The translations under genes were made by a program, and so were the position numbers. Below the pieces are notes generated by a model. That model made no database searches, was not told the DNA's origin, and saw only the letters and a list, made by a program, of their open reading frames with translations. This document shows, one piece after another, positions 23,279-35,724 of a DNA stretch of 64,000 nt. Within the stretch, counting starts at the first letter, position 1, and each line of letters begins with the position of its first letter. Source of the stretch: Amylostereum areolatum (Eukaryota; Basidiomycota; Agaricomycetes; Russulales; Stereaceae); contig SAXG01000001.1 in NCBI GenBank assembly GCA_012932865.1, positions 2,035,693 through 2,099,692 of the forward strand, given 5' to 3'.

Positions 23279-25831
23279 GCGCAAACTAAATAAAACGGTA
23301 GGACCGACCTCTGCTCAGGTGAAGCACCACGGGCCCGGGAGTGTACGCGTTGGTGATGGAATCTGTATGGTCATAGCCAACGCGTTGAGCGAGAAGCACG
23401 GCTGGTGGACGTACAAACACCGCGAAGAGGTTCAACAGAGGGCATCTCAAATGCTACCTAGTAGGTGCTCAAGAGGCGACTCCAAGTCGAAGTAAGGGTG
23501 TGCCAGTGAGCCGGGGGAAGTTAGACAACGGCGAATCGATGGTCGATTCGATTATATAGCCCTCCGCGAGGAAGCCCGTAGGACGGGCTTATCGAGATGG
23601 CCTGTTCCGGTATGTGGTGTGACTTGGCAGCGTGAAGGAACGGGAGATGATCACAAAATGTGGCACTTGAAGCTTGAAGCTTGTGTTGGCCCCCGGGTCG
23701 ACCCCCTTCGTGAACGCGTACTACACTCCGACTGCATCGTGATCAACTTGGTCCGGGAGCCTGAGGCCAGCCTCATCCTTTCGCTTCCCCAACCCCTTTC
23801 AAGTTCCCCCGTTGCCCCTCACGAGCTCGACGTGCAAGCGATCGTGTAATACTTATCGTAGACCGCGAGGCCGTCCACGTTCGAGATCGACGGACACGCC
23901 CATGACGTGCCCACATACGTATTGACCAATTAGTCCGATAGCATATTTAGCAGCGACCGCGCCGATCGACATCGTCGTGCACTCAATATTCATGCATCAT
24001 GGGTCACCCGAACCGACATCATGACCCCCTGCTCAATCCGTTCTGAGCAGCCGCTGGCCTCCTCCGAGTCCAACGCCCAGGGGGAGAAAAAGAAATGCAA
24101 CGGATTGAGATTCAGGCCTCCGCCGAGTCTAAACGGGAGTCGCGGGGATGGGACAGTCGACGTCGCGTCGCCGATATGTAAAGGGTACTTACCAGATCAG
24201 GCCTCAGGATCAAGCGAGCCTATATTGACGCAACGTGTACTCGAGAAAAAAAGATGCGATTGCGGGTCGATGCAGTGGTCGATGGAAACAAAGTGCGCGC
24301 GAGGGAGGAGGAGGAGGGGGGGACCGCCCGCCCGCCCGCGCCCGCACGAGAAGATACGTTTGGAGAGAGAGAGAGAGAGGGGGGGGGGTGAAAAAAAAAC
24401 AAATAAGAGTTCTGAACCAGTCATAGTCGAATCGCGTACACCGAAGGAGAGAAAAGAAACACGAGCCCCCCCTCCCCCCCGCTTTATTTAAGAAAAACAG
24501 TCCGATTTTTGGCTTGCGCGTTGCGTGTTCGAACCGAGAGAATAACGGGGAGAGAGAGAAAGGGGGCGATGAAGATACATTTGAAGAGACGGGGGCGCAC
24601 AAACTCGAGGGAAGTCAAGGCGATTGCGATGGGTGGGTGATTGGATGAATGGATGGGGGCAACGGACGGATGACGATACGCGGCGGAGGCGAAAGTAAGA
24701 CGAAGAAAACCGAGAAGAAAAAAAGAACAACGGGTAAGGAGAGGTGTGGGCGCGACGACGACGACGCGCGCGCGGGGGGACTGTCAGACAGAAAAACAGA
24801 CGCTGTACACGAAGGGATAAAAAAGCGGGGGACAAAGGGCAGACAAGCTGGAAACGGGCCGATGGAGGGTACGAGGCGGGGTTTTGTGAAAACGGTCTTC
24901 GAATTGCGAGCAACGGAGCGAGCAAGCGAGGGTGGGTAGGGGGACCGCGCGAGGGGATGGGGGGGAGGGTTGGGTCGAGCGTTATAACAACACACTACTA
25001 AAACAAAAGCAAGACACACACGCGCCCGACAAAGAAAAAGCATACACCATCAGCCCTCCGTACCCATACAAACGAGCAAAAAAACCCAACAAAAAGGCGA
25101 CTCACACATCCCGCACCCCCTCCCCGCACGACCTATCTCCCTCGCGAAGATCAAAAAACCCGACGACGGCGCACGGCCGTAAGAAATAAGAAGAAAAAAC
25201 GAAGTGGAAGCAAAAAAAGGGGGGGAAGGGGGCGACGCAAACGATCGCCCGGGATTGGGAAAAGGGGAGAAAAACAGGGAAGGAAGGCGGGGGTAGGGTT
25301 TGGAGGTGAAAAAAAAATATGCTAACATGACCACGACGACGCAATGACTTGACTTGACTCGGCTCGGGAATGGAGGGAGGGCGCGACCACGACGCCTGGA
25401 GGGGGGAAAGGCGGAGCGGCCGGGCGAGGAAGTTTATGGAAGAGGTATGCTATAATGTGGAAACGGGGAAGTTTGGCTGGCTGGCTCGTCGGCGGCGGGT
25501 GGTTTGCGACAAGAGCCGCGCCGGACGGCCGAGCAGGGAGTATCCACGAGGTGTGGACGACGGGGGAGGGGAAGCAAGGAATTATACACGAGAGGGTGGC
25601 GTGGAGTTTCGGGTTTATCCGTAGTTCGTACAACGACTTGGGGGGGAAGGGAATACAAGCAATGTCCGTTTTCTTGAAAGAGGGTCGACGGGGCGACAGA
25701 CGAGAGAGGCCATAAGACGAGACGCGGATTGAAACGGAGGGAGGAGAGCCCAGATCTCGGTGCGCGCACTTGACCGGCGAAGAAGGAGGGTCAAAAACAG
25801 GAGAACGGCAAGAAGGACGCACGCGTCCCCC
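23279..25831. other. Long non-coding stretch with GA-rich low-complexity tracts
   Basis: About 2.5 kb with no supported gene. From about 24290 to 25830 the + strand is strongly purine-rich: a GAGA microsatellite at about 24363-24380, repeated GGAGGAGG and AAAAAA blocks. Open frames here are Arg/Gly or Ser/Pro artefacts. The right part is probably a long 3' UTR of the kinase gene. The left part probably holds the promoter of the MOA-like gene. Confidence 0.5.
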
Positions 25832-28800
25832 TCACCGCCTCAACGCCCCCAACATCTTCGCCAACGCGTTGATCTGGCCCTTCTGCACCTTCTTCGGCCC
25901 GTCCCCACCCTCCTCGTCCCCGCTCAAGAACCCGCCCCCGCCCCCGGCCGCGCCGCCCACCGGACTCGGCAGCGCGCTCAGATCCGTCGTGGACGTGCAC
26001 GCGTCCGCGCGCGTCGTCCGCTGCTCCGAGATCGGCTCCAGCTTCAGGTTCTGGCTCTTCGGCTTGCGCACGCGCTGCGGGCGCGGCGGCGGCGGCATGC
26101 TGAAGATGTTCTCCCCGCGCGGGTTCGCGTGCAGCTGGCGCGGGAGCTCGTTCAGCTCCCAGGGCACGCCGGACATGACTGTTCGCACACCCCTCCATCG
26201 TCAGTCAAACGTGGAAGAAGACGAGGGTGAGAAGGAACCGAGGACGCACTCTTCACGTTCGGCGGCGGGTGCTGCGGCATATAATGCCCCTTTCCCGCGT
26301 TCCGCTTCCCGTTCCCGTTCGCGTTCGCGCCCTCGACGCCCTTCCCCTTTCCCTCCTTCTCCTTCCTCCAATTCCCCTCGCTCGCCGCCGAGCTCACGCT
26401 CGTCGCGTACGTGCTCACGCTGCGCACGCTCGGATTGCTGTACTTGGTGAACGTGCTGCTGCTCGTGTTCGTGCTCGCCATCGACGTCCGCCAGGAGTTG
26501 GCGCTCGAGCCCTGGCCGCCGGTGCTGCTGCTCGCCGCGCTGCTGCGCACGGGCGAGCGCGACCACGTCTCCGAGGACGAGCCCGCGGTCGAGTTCACCG
26601 CGAGCGACGACCGCGAGCCAAAGGCCGAGTTCGCGCCCGTGCCGAAGGCCGCGCCGAAGGCCGAGGACGACGACGAGGCAAAGGCGGAGGACGCCGCAGG
26701 GGGCGGCGCCGTGCGGGGCTGGCGTCCACGGGGTCGGGCCGTGCCGACGTCTTCCTTTGACCGCGCGTTCGACCCGGTGTAGGCCAGGTTCGAGGACGGG
26801 TACGGCGACGAGGGCAGGATCGGGGCGTTGAGCCCGAGGATGAGGCTGCTGACGTTGGCCGCGCGCCCGGGGAACTCTTCGCGATCCCTGTAGTCTCTCT
26901 CCTTCTCCTTGTGCTCCTTGGGCTCGGACGAGCCCTTGCCGAACCCGAGTTTCCACTTGCTCGGCTTCTTGGCGGGGACGCGCACGGCTTCGGTGGGCGA
27001 CGGCTCGAGCGCGGACAGCGGGGAGGGCACGACGGCGGTCGGGGTGAGCATGGACATGGACGTGCTCGGGGAGAGCGAGTGCAACGAGGTCTTGCCGCCT
27101 TTGGACGCGCGGCTGAGTTCGCGGGCGAGCGACTGGCTCGCGGACGCGAGGATCTCGCTCGTCGTGCTGGGCGCGTCCGAGGGCACGAGGACGTGCAGTT
27201 GCTGCTCCTGCTGTTGCACGCCCTTGCCCTTGCGTGCGCCGCGTTTCCTGCGCTTGGTCGAGGGCGACCGCACGCTGTCCTGATCCTGATCCTGATCTCT
27301 GCCCCTGCGCTCCTCCGTGATCTCCGCCTCCTCGTCCTCTGGTTCCTGATCCAGCACCGGCGCAAGCCTCTCCTCCTCGAAAGATGCGTCCTCCACGGGG
27401 CCCAGGGACGGTGCGCGGGACATCGAGCGGGGCAGGGCGCTGCCGACGAGCATCGGGGAGGAAGAGCCGACGCCCACGATCGACGGGGGTCGGCTCGACG
27501 GACGACGGCTGGGGGGCACGGAGCCGAGGGGGTGACCGAGCCCGATCGAGGCGACGGACGCGCCACGGCTGTGTCCGCGGTTCGACATGGACAGCGCACG
27601 GGCAGACTGACCGAGGAGGGCGGGGAGATCGCGGGCCCAAGCGCCAAAGTCGCGCGGAGGCACGCGCTCGGACGACGTGTCGGGGAGGATGCAAAACACG
27701 TTCTGGGCGAGGTAGCTGGCGACGGCCGGGGTCATGCCCGCGAAGCGAGAGAGGAGGAAGCCGGTGGGATCGCGACGGTAGAGGGAGAACGAGGCGCAAC
27801 CGCCCTCGACGGTGTCCGTCCAGGGGTTATAGTGGTAGAGCCTGAGAACACAAAGGGTGAGCGTCAGGGAAAGAAAGGGGGGGAGGACAGGGCGAGCACG
27901 TGGACGTGGGTGGAGGACGCGCGGGCGGAGTGAGATAAGGACGTACATGTTGATGAGGACGATTCCGAGCGACCACACGTCCGCCGCGCGGGGGCGATAG
28001 GTCGGTGCGACGTTGTTCCTGCACTCTGCGGAGGTTCGGAATGAGCGGACGCAAAACGCGTTTGTGGAAAAAAGGGACGGACCGTAACTCATGTAGGGCG
28101 CGCTGCCGCAGTCCATGTCGCTGCTCTCGACGTCGGTGGTGGAGAGGCCAAAGTCGCTGAGCTTGACGATGACGCGGCGCTCGCGCCGACCGTTCTCGCC
28201 CTCGGAATAGCCGTCGGTGACGATGAAGTTCTCGGGCTTGATGTCGCGGTGGAAGACGCCGTGATCGTGGCAGACGGCGACGGCCTCGCACATTTGGGCG
28301 AACATGGAGCCGATGAGGCGCAGACGGGTGGGAGCGAGGATCTCGGACGGGTGCATGGACGAGAGGAGACCGGGGGTGGGGGGCGTGCGAGAGTCCATGG
28401 ACGGAGAGGCCGGGGGAGAGCCGGCGGGGGATGCCGGGCGGGAGGACGGGGAGTAATGATCGCGGGACTGCTCGAGGAAGTAGAAGAGGTCCTCTCCGGG
28501 GACGAACTCGAGGAGGAGGAGGAGGTAGGACGGGGACTCGAAGGTGCGGTGGAGGGTGACGATGTTGGGGTGAGCGGGGAGGGACTGGTGTATGGTCGCC
28601 TGGAGGAAGAGGGCGGATGAGCGAGAGGAGGGGGAGAGAAGGAGAGAGGGGCCGAACGCACCTCGAAAAGCTGGGCGTCGAGGGCGTCCTGGTCCAGGTT
28701 AGCCTTGGAGAGGACCTTGATGGCGTATTCGCGTCCGTAGAGGTGGCTGGAGTCTGGGACGGGGCTGTCGAGGTCGAGCCGGCCTCCGGGGTAGATGTGG

Positions 28801-29207
28801 CCGTCGTCGGAGGACTGGGGGGGCCTGGCGAGCAGCTCGCGCACGAGGTAGACGACGGCGTAGCTGCCGGTGCCGAGCTTGCGAACGACCTCGAACTCTG
28901 CGGCGGGCGCGGGCTCGTCGCCGGTGGGGCCACGGGCGGGCACAGAGGCCTGACGGACGGGCTCGCCGAGGAGGGGGAGGCCTGGCCCGACGAGATCGCC
29001 GGCGGCGAGGACATCCGGGATATCGGGAGCGGAGGCGAAGGAAGGACTGATGCTGGGGCTTGAAGGGAAATAGGAGGCGGGGGTCGTGGCATGGGCATGA
29101 GAGTTGGCGGGAACGGGGACGGGACGGGGGAGGGACTTTGGGGGCGGGAAGGTGGGAGAGGGGAGGGAGGAGTCGGTGGAGGCGGAGAGGTGGAGGGGGA
29201 AGGTCAT
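25832..29207 (-). CDS. Serine/threonine protein kinase, Ran1/Ksp1-like, with a long disordered C-terminal tail
   Basis: After a Ser/Pro-rich N-terminus the kinase domain begins with VRKLGTGSYAVVYLVREL (Gly loop) and YAIKVLSK (ATP lysine). It continues HPNIVTLHRTFES, LLLLLEFVPGEDLFYFLEQ, a Ser/Pro-rich insert of about 40 residues, VAVCHDHGVFHRDIKPENF (catalytic Asp), LSDFGLST (Mg2+ Asp), CGSAPYMSYEC, YRPRAADVWSLGIVLINM, and YHYNPWTD. The pattern DMDCGSAPYMSYEC followed by FLLSRFAGMTPAVA is typical of the fungal Ran1/Ksp1 group, which controls meiosis, nutrient response and filamentation. About 500 residues of Ser/Ala/Arg-rich, mostly disordered tail follow, with GRDQDQDQDS and basic KRRKRGARKGKG. 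The stop is at 25832. Start 29207 (MTFPLHLS) is preferred, but the frame is open to an ATG at 29360. Short introns fall around 28600, 28050, 27890 and 26200. Confidence 0.88.
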
Positions 29208-30713
29208 GTGGTCGTCGGGGGGCGGACGAGGAGGAGGCTGAGGGTGGTTGATGCGGCGAAGGTCATTAGGGCGGAACTTTAGGGTAGAGCTGTGGGCGGA
29301 GTTGGCCTTCTTGGAGAACGAGACGGAGAGGGGAGGGGGATGGACGGAGTACTGCAACATGGGGGTTGCTCAGACTGGTCCCGCTCAAAGTCTGGAGAGC
29401 ATGCAGCGAGAGGGGCGGGGAGAGGCTTTTCGACGGCCTGGGGGGGGAGTTCACCCAGCGATCACTCTCACGAAAAGCAGCGAGGACTCGAACTTGCGTT
29501 CGGACGACGGTAGAACTCGCCTGGGAGCGGGAGGAGGAGGAGGAGGAGGAGAAGAGAGGACGTGGGGGGGAGAGAAGAGAAAAGAAGGGCAGGAAAGGCG
29601 AGCGGCCATATGTATCACCGCACCCGTGCGTGGCCATCCAGTGCACCATGTGCTCCCTCTCATTCGAGCCCCTTATCACTCCTTTATTCCCGTTGCCATT
29701 TCCTCCTTCGCTTCCTCCCCTCCCGCCTCCCGCCCTCCAACCTCCATCTCCCATCTTGTCCGCCTTCTTTTCCCCCTTCTTGTCCCAAAACACCATGCCG
29801 CCCCCCGCCCCCGCCATCCCGCCTCCAACCCCATCTCCCTGCACCCCTCCCTTCCTCCGTGATCCCTATCCTATTTATCAATACATAAAAACGCAGTCCA
29901 CACGAGCCACCGCACCCCAGAGGCCCTCCGCGCGGTTGTCTTGACGGCTCCACGCGCGCGCCACCCGCTGCGGCGCCTTTCCCGTCCCATCGCTCCCCCG
30001 GCTCCAATATAAGCAATCCTCGGCCCCGGCGCTCCAGACCGTCCGATGAATATATTACTGAGCACCGTTCAATGCCCCACGTCAACCTCGACGCCCATTG
30101 TCTGATCAACGTAACATCCTCCCAACGTCGGCGCCCGCGAGCCCACCGATCTCACCCTCACGTTCGTCGCATTCCTCAGCCTCGTAAGTTTGCAGGCCAC
30201 CCGATCCGTTATCGCCCCAGTAAGTAAGCCGCTCCGGGTCTCCGAGCAGTATCGCCTGCGCGCCTGCTGCACAGTGCCGTCCCGTCCAATCCAGAGAACT
30301 GCGCACGCGCGCCGATCCCTCCTTCAAGCTTCAACCGTTCACCAGCCCACTCAAAAACCAAATGGAGGGACATCGGCGCGTGCACATGCACAATGGCCAG
30401 AAGGTCCCCCCGCGAAAACCTCGGGAGGATGATCCGTCGTCGTAAACGCAGGGGAAACATCCCAAGGCTCAAGCGTTTGCGGCGCACTCGGGAAACAAAT
30501 TTAAATAAACATGCCATCGCCGTGTGTGTCCCTGTGCTCGTCCCTGGACCGTCGTGTGCACGCCTGAGTTCATCCAGCTGTAAGCAAGGAAAGTATACTC
30601 GGATCCTGGTCTTGGCAGCCTCCAGCCGTCGAAAGTAAAGCATAGCAATGCAAGCGCATACATCCTGCCCATCCAGCATGTAAGTTAAGGTAGATGATGC
30701 AAGCGCATACATC
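29208..30713. other. Intergenic region between kinase and Utp6 genes
   Basis: The left part is the kinase 5' flank with GA-rich and CT-rich tracts. A short motif GATGATGCAAGCGCATACATCCT-like repeat occurs twice (about 30646-30665 and 30693-30712) at the 3' end of Utp6. No gene is supported. The longest frames are GC-biased shadows. Confidence 0.45.
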
Positions 30714-33700
30714 CTACTCCTCCTCCTCCTCCTCGTCCCCCACCGCCTCGACCCCGTCCCGCTCCCTCATCATCTCCGCCCACCTCCTCTCCACCGCCCC
30801 CTCCCCGCCCCCCACCGCCTTCTCCGCCCTCCTCGCCCACTCCACCACCCGCACCGCCTCCGCCCCCCGCCCCTGCCCGACCAACCACCCCGCCCACCCC
30901 AAACTCGCCTCCACCGGCGCCTCCACCCGCCACAACCCGTACACCGCCCGCAGCACCTCCTCCCTCTCCTTCTTCTCCTCCTCCCGCTCCTTCTCTTCCT
31001 CCTCCCCGCCCACACGACGGCCCTCCTCCGCGATCACCCGCGCCCACACCCCCTCCCACGTCCTCCCGCTCGAAAAATACCGCCGCGCGATCCTGCCCAC
31101 CGCCTCCACCCGTCCCCGCCCGCCCGCCTCCTCCGAATCCGGGCGCGCGAGCACCCGCGCGGCGTACCGCCCCACCAGCGTCTCGTGGATCGAGCGCAAG
31201 CCCGCGTCCGCCATGCTCTCCTGCAGCAATCCCTGTAACCGTGCACGAAAAGGGGAAGAACCCGCGTGAGCGTGAGCGAACCGATCCGGAGCGGGAGAAC
31301 GGAACAGGAGGGCAAGTTAGGGTTTGGACGGACGGCAGAAGGAGAAGTGGAGGGGGGGGGAGTGGAAGTGGAAGTGGAAGGAGGTGGAGATGGGGATGGG
31401 GATGGAGAAGGGGCCCCCATGTCACGAGGGGGGTGGTCTGGGAGAAGGGGAGAAGGGGCTGGAAGGGCCAGGAGACGGTCGAGGACGCGACGTCTCGCAT
31501 GGGCGAGAAGAGAAGCCGAAGCCGCGAAGTCCGCGAAGAGGACGGATGGTACGACGCGCGAGCGCGCCGCCCCCGTCCAATTTACGAGATGAGATGGATG
31601 ATGCCGCATGCGCACGCGGGGGGATGCTGTGCGCGCCGCTGTTGCTCGCCCGCCCCCCTCCGCCCAAAGCAGAACCCCGCGCGCACATACTTACGAATGA
31701 ACGGACAAGCGAAAAAAAAAGCCCACACGCACCTCGAGCACACCCACGCTCTCTTCCTCGGTCAAGCCCAGCTCAGGCCGGTCCAGCCCCCACGTCCACA
31801 CCTTCTCCCTCTCACCCCTCCCCCCCTCTTCCTCCCCCTCCTCGTCCCCATCCCCATCCCCATCCCCGTTCCCGACCGCGCCCCGCGCCTCCTTCCACAC
31901 CCCCATCGCCTCCTCCTTCCCCTTTCCCTCCCCCGCTAGGGCACACACCGCGCCCTCGACCCCGAGCCGCGCGAGCCAAACCCCCGCCGCGCGCGGCGCC
32001 ATCCCCGTGTACCTCTTCGCGAGCTTGCGGAGCTTGAGCGGGGCCAGGCGCGTCGTGTCCCGATCCGACGCCGACGATCCGTCCTCCCCCTCCGCACGGG
32101 GCGGCGTGAGCAGACGGAGGTGCGCGGCGAGGAGGGCCGGGTGCGCGCTTTTGGCTTTGGGTTTGCCTTCTGCTGCTTCTGCGGAAGGCGCGGACGGCGC
32201 GTGGGGAGCGAGGGACGCCGTCAGGTAGAGTTTCTGCGCGAGAAAACGGGGGGGAGTCAGTCGGTCGTGGGACGGGTCGCCGAGAAGACGGAAAGCGTTA
32301 CCAGATGCGCGTCGATGGGCCGCGCGCACCACGCCTCGACCCAGCCCGCGTACATCCGCGCCATGGCCCCGCCCTGCGTGCTTTTCGCCCGGAGCGCCTC
32401 GTTCGCGGCGCGCAGCGCGTCCACGAAGGCCTCCGAGCCCACCGGCGCGTCGTCGAGCGCGCGCGTGGCGTGCATGCGCGCCGCGGGCGCGGAGGACGGG
32501 AGCGCGGTGGCGAGGTGGGCGTACAGGTGGTCCAGCAGGGCCGCGCGCAGGGCGGGCGGGGAGGGGTACGCCCGGATGAGCTCGGCCAGCTCCGTGAAGA
32601 GCTCGATTTTGGGGAGCGCTGCGAGCAAGATGCGTCAAGATTGGGGGGGTGGGGGGGTGGACATGCGAGGGGACGCGCGCACCTTTAACCGCGCTGGAGA
32701 TGACCTCTTTGACGATCGCGCCGTTCATGACGGCCCGTCGTGCCTCTTCGCCGAGCTCCCCCTCCTCCGCTTCCTTCCCCGCGGGCTCGCCTCCAACCGC
32801 CGCCGCCTCCTCCTCCGCACCGTCCACCGCCATCTTCTCAAGCGCGGCCAACCCGCCTTCTCCTTCCCCATCGGGCTTTGTGCTCTCGTCCTCCGCGTCG
32901 ACGGCGATCCCGAGGAGCTCCCACCGCCTCCGCACGCTCTCCACGAACCCCATCTCCATCCGGACGTACTCGCGCCACATCGCCGCGCTCTCCCCGTTGA
33001 GCCGGATCCCGCGCTGGAGGAGCGCGCGCGCGGCCGAGGGCGCGAGGTGCGTGAGCTCGTGCGCCGCCGCGAGGATGTAGAACGCGGGCTTGTTCGGGTG
33101 GAGCTGCAGAGCGCTGGAGACGAACGAGAAAGAAAGCACGTCAGGGAGGGCGACCGAGGGGAAGCACGCAGGTCAGAGGGAGCGGGATGGACGGAAACGT
33201 ACCGAGCGGTGATCCGTCCGACGAGCGCGCGCGCGCCCTCCCGCTGGGCGACGCGGATGTACTCCACCCAGAGCCCGACGTCCGCTTTGAATTTTTTGAG
33301 CGCGCGTTCGAAGATGTGGAACTGGCGGCGGACCAGGGCGTAATCTGAGATCGTGGGCGGCCCAGGGGGGACCTCTGCACCGTCCACACCATACATGTCA
33401 GAATATTCATACATAAAAATACTAAATTATGGGATAGGGGGAGGAGGCAGGGAGGCGAGACGTACGAAGGCGTTCGACGCGCTTACGACGGAGACTCTCG
33501 AGCTGCATCTCGTAGGCGGCATACCGAAGGTAGTCGTTCTTTTTCGCGACGCGGCGGACGAGCGCGGTCTCGAACTGGGTGCGACGGCGCAGGATCTGCT
33601 TCGTCTCTGCCTACACGCGCTTTCGGAACGCATCGCTCAGCGGGCGAGGTCCGAGCGGGCGAGGGAAGACGGAGGCGCACCTGGGTGAAGAGCCCTTTTT

Positions 33701-33832
33701 GCACGAGATCCTTGAGCTCGGCGAGCATCTGTCATGGTTCAATTGGATACGCGGGTCAGGATGGCGAGGTCAGATGGCGTGGAGAGGCGGGTGCGGACGG
33801 ACCTGCTCTTGTTGGAACTGAACGCGCTCCAT
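30714..33832 (-). CDS. utp6: U3 small nucleolar RNA-associated protein 6 (HAT-repeat SSU processome subunit)
   Basis: ATG 33832 opens MERVQFQQEQMLAELKDLVQKGLF. Next come ILRRRTQFETALVRRVAKKNDYLRYAAYEMQLE, then LVRRQFHIFERALKKFKADVGLWVEYI and ALQLHPNKPAFYILAAAHEL, which are HAT/TPR-like helical repeats. RGIRLNGESAAMWREYVRMEMGFVESVRRRWELLGI closes the conserved N-terminal third. This is the canonical Utp6 signature; the protein belongs to the U3 snoRNP/SSU processome that cleaves pre-18S rRNA in the nucleolus. The C-terminal two thirds carry more weakly conserved HAT units and Ala/Glu-rich linkers, ending in a run of Glu at 30714. Coding GC is very high. The minus frame stays open across introns near 33420, 33130, 32640, 32270, 31730 and 31230. 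Confidence 0.9.
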
Positions 33833-34113
33833 GGTGGGCTATGTAGTCGTCGACGACGGCGAAGGGGAGTGTGCCAAGTTCAAGTTCGCCTGTGGCGGGG
33901 GCTCGGAGAACGCGGATGGAGCTGAGCAGAACAAATGGAGGCGGAGCCGGATGCAGTAAGAAAGAAAAAAGGATTGGGCAGCGGCTCGGGCCGTTGTCCG
34001 CGACGTTGAGCGCGGCGGAGTGCCAACTTTACTCACCTTGTCCCTCTCCTCATCGTCTTCAACGTCCAGCTCATCCTCCCGCCCCCTCCTCCCCCGCCGT
34101 CCCCTTCCCTGCC
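33833..34113. promoter_or_regulatory. Divergent intergenic promoter region between utp6 and the next + gene
   Basis: Only 281 bp separate the two start codons, which face away from each other. The region must hold both promoters and 5' UTRs. No TATA box is evident, and CT-rich stretches typical of fungal promoters precede the + gene start. Confidence 0.5.
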
Positions 34114-35724
34114 ATGCCCACCAAAGCTCACAGACCGGGCCTTGTACGCACGCACTCGCACTCTCGCACCTCCTCCGGCAATGGCCCCGCGTCCAAGGCG
34201 GCCCTCAACCTCCATTTTACGCAGAAAGACCCTGCGCCGCCCAAGGCAGACAAGGCGAAGCGCAACGGCCACGACGTGCGTCCTTCTCCCCCGCCCCTCT
34301 CGCTTCCCGTCTCACCATCTTTTCCTCGATGTTTGCCTCGCCCCCGCTGCTCTTGATGATGCCGTTGCGATATCGCCCGCTCTGTTGCGCCCCTATGCCC
34401 TCCTTTCTTCGGACGACAGACGACCGCTCGCCCCCCAGCCTTCGCCCGCACCAACAGCTCCATCCGTGTGCAATCCCGGGAGCATCTGCCGTCCGCCGCC
34501 CAACCCAAACGTCCGCCCGCCCGCGCCCAGCCCCCCGCAGTCCCGGCCCCTCCCGCCAACGGCAAACACAAGGCGGGCTTCACGCTCTCCTCCAACGGCA
34601 GCGACGAGGACGAGGACGAGTGGATATCGAGCGAGAGCGGCGCGGCCACCCCGAACGTGCGCGATAACTCGAGCTCCGAATCAGAGATCGTGACCACGCC
34701 CCAAGAACGGCGCAAGCTGCCTCCGCCTCCGGTCCTCGCTGCGCCCTTCGACGCCGGGCACAGCAATCCCGCGGCGGCGCCACGACCGCCGACTCCTCGT
34801 GCGGAGACGATGCCAGAGCCTCAACCTCAACAGAAGCCCCCGCAGCAGCAGCAGCAGCAGCAGCAGCCGCGCGCCAACATGAACAACATCAACCATCTCA
34901 TCGCCGCCCGACCTCCCTCCGCCATGCCTCCCTCCGTGTCCGCCCCCCTCATCGACACCTCCGTATCCTCCACGAATCGCGCCCCTCCCGGTCGTTCTCG
35001 CACTCCAGATCAGACATCACAAGGACCGAAGACGCCGACGTCTGCCAGTCCTCCCACCCGAGCCGTGGCCCGTACGCAGCCACCGACACCCACTTCTCCC
35101 CGTCCCCACCAGAAGGCGAAACGCATGTCGTCCACCCGTCCACCGTCCATCATCTCCCACCACGACGGTCCTCTTCGTCCCCACCCCCTCATCCGCGGCA
35201 ACTCCTACGGCCTCGGTCACGCCCACCTCGCCCCCCTCGCCGTGACCTCCTCCGCTGCACAAGCCCACATCTCCTCCTCTCCCCCAGACAACTCCTCCAT
35301 CCATCCCTCCATACCCACGCCTACATCGCCTACCCCCTCCGGCACCCTCACCGCCCCCTTCCGCCGTCCGTCCACCTCCTCCGCCCGCTCCATTTCGACG
35401 CTCCCCGGCTCGCCACAACCGGCCGCGCGCGCGCGGGCCACACACGATCGCACGCGCACGCTCTCTACCGCCTCCACCGCGTCGTCCGCCGCGCTCTCCT
35501 CTCTCGCGCAGCTGCCGACGGGCGGGAACGCCCCCACCGCCGGCGCGCACCATCTTACAGCCTTCTTCCCCCAGCAGAACCCGCACGCGCGGCCGGAGGC
35601 GGTCCACGCGCTTCTCCCCTCGCCCTACGTTATGCCGCACTTGACCGTCCTGGCATGGCGCAACCCGGTTCGCGAGTCGTACGACCGCGTCATCCGGGCC
35701 AAGGCGCGGCGGGCTGTACTGTAG
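34114..35724 (+). CDS. Proline/serine-rich disordered protein with a DEDEDEW motif and polyglutamine tract
   Basis: Exon 1 (34114-34275) encodes MPTKAHRPGLVRTHSHSRTS...ALNLHFTQKD. An intron (34276-34419) joins in frame to exon 2 (34420-35724). A short acidic/aromatic motif SDEDEDEWISSESGAATP sits near residue 120. It is followed by an eight-Gln tract from CAG repeats (34841-34866) and hundreds of Pro/Ser/Thr-rich residues. The C-terminus is compact and probably conserved: LPSPYVMPHLTVLAWRNPVRESYDRVIRAKARRAVL. The combination of an N-terminal HFTQKD, a DEDEW motif and an ordered C-terminal patch is reminiscent of fungal nitrogen/TORC1-linked regulators, but I cannot name a family. There is no membrane segment. 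Function unknown. Confidence 0.72.

Noticed and set aside
23500..24200. Possible lectin-gene upstream exons
   Set aside because: The phase-consistent start at 23278 explains the known exons; frames further upstream show no beta-trefoil repeats.
26201..27933. Very long Arg/Pro/Ala-rich open frames on both strands (532, 350 and 340 codons)
   Set aside because: They are shadows of the high-GC kinase tail. The kinase frame has recognisable motifs and these do not.
31034..33343. Long open frames on the + strand (up to 407 codons) opposite utp6
   Set aside because: Low-complexity Arg/Ala/Gly composition with no family features; GC-driven antisense of the Utp6 exons.
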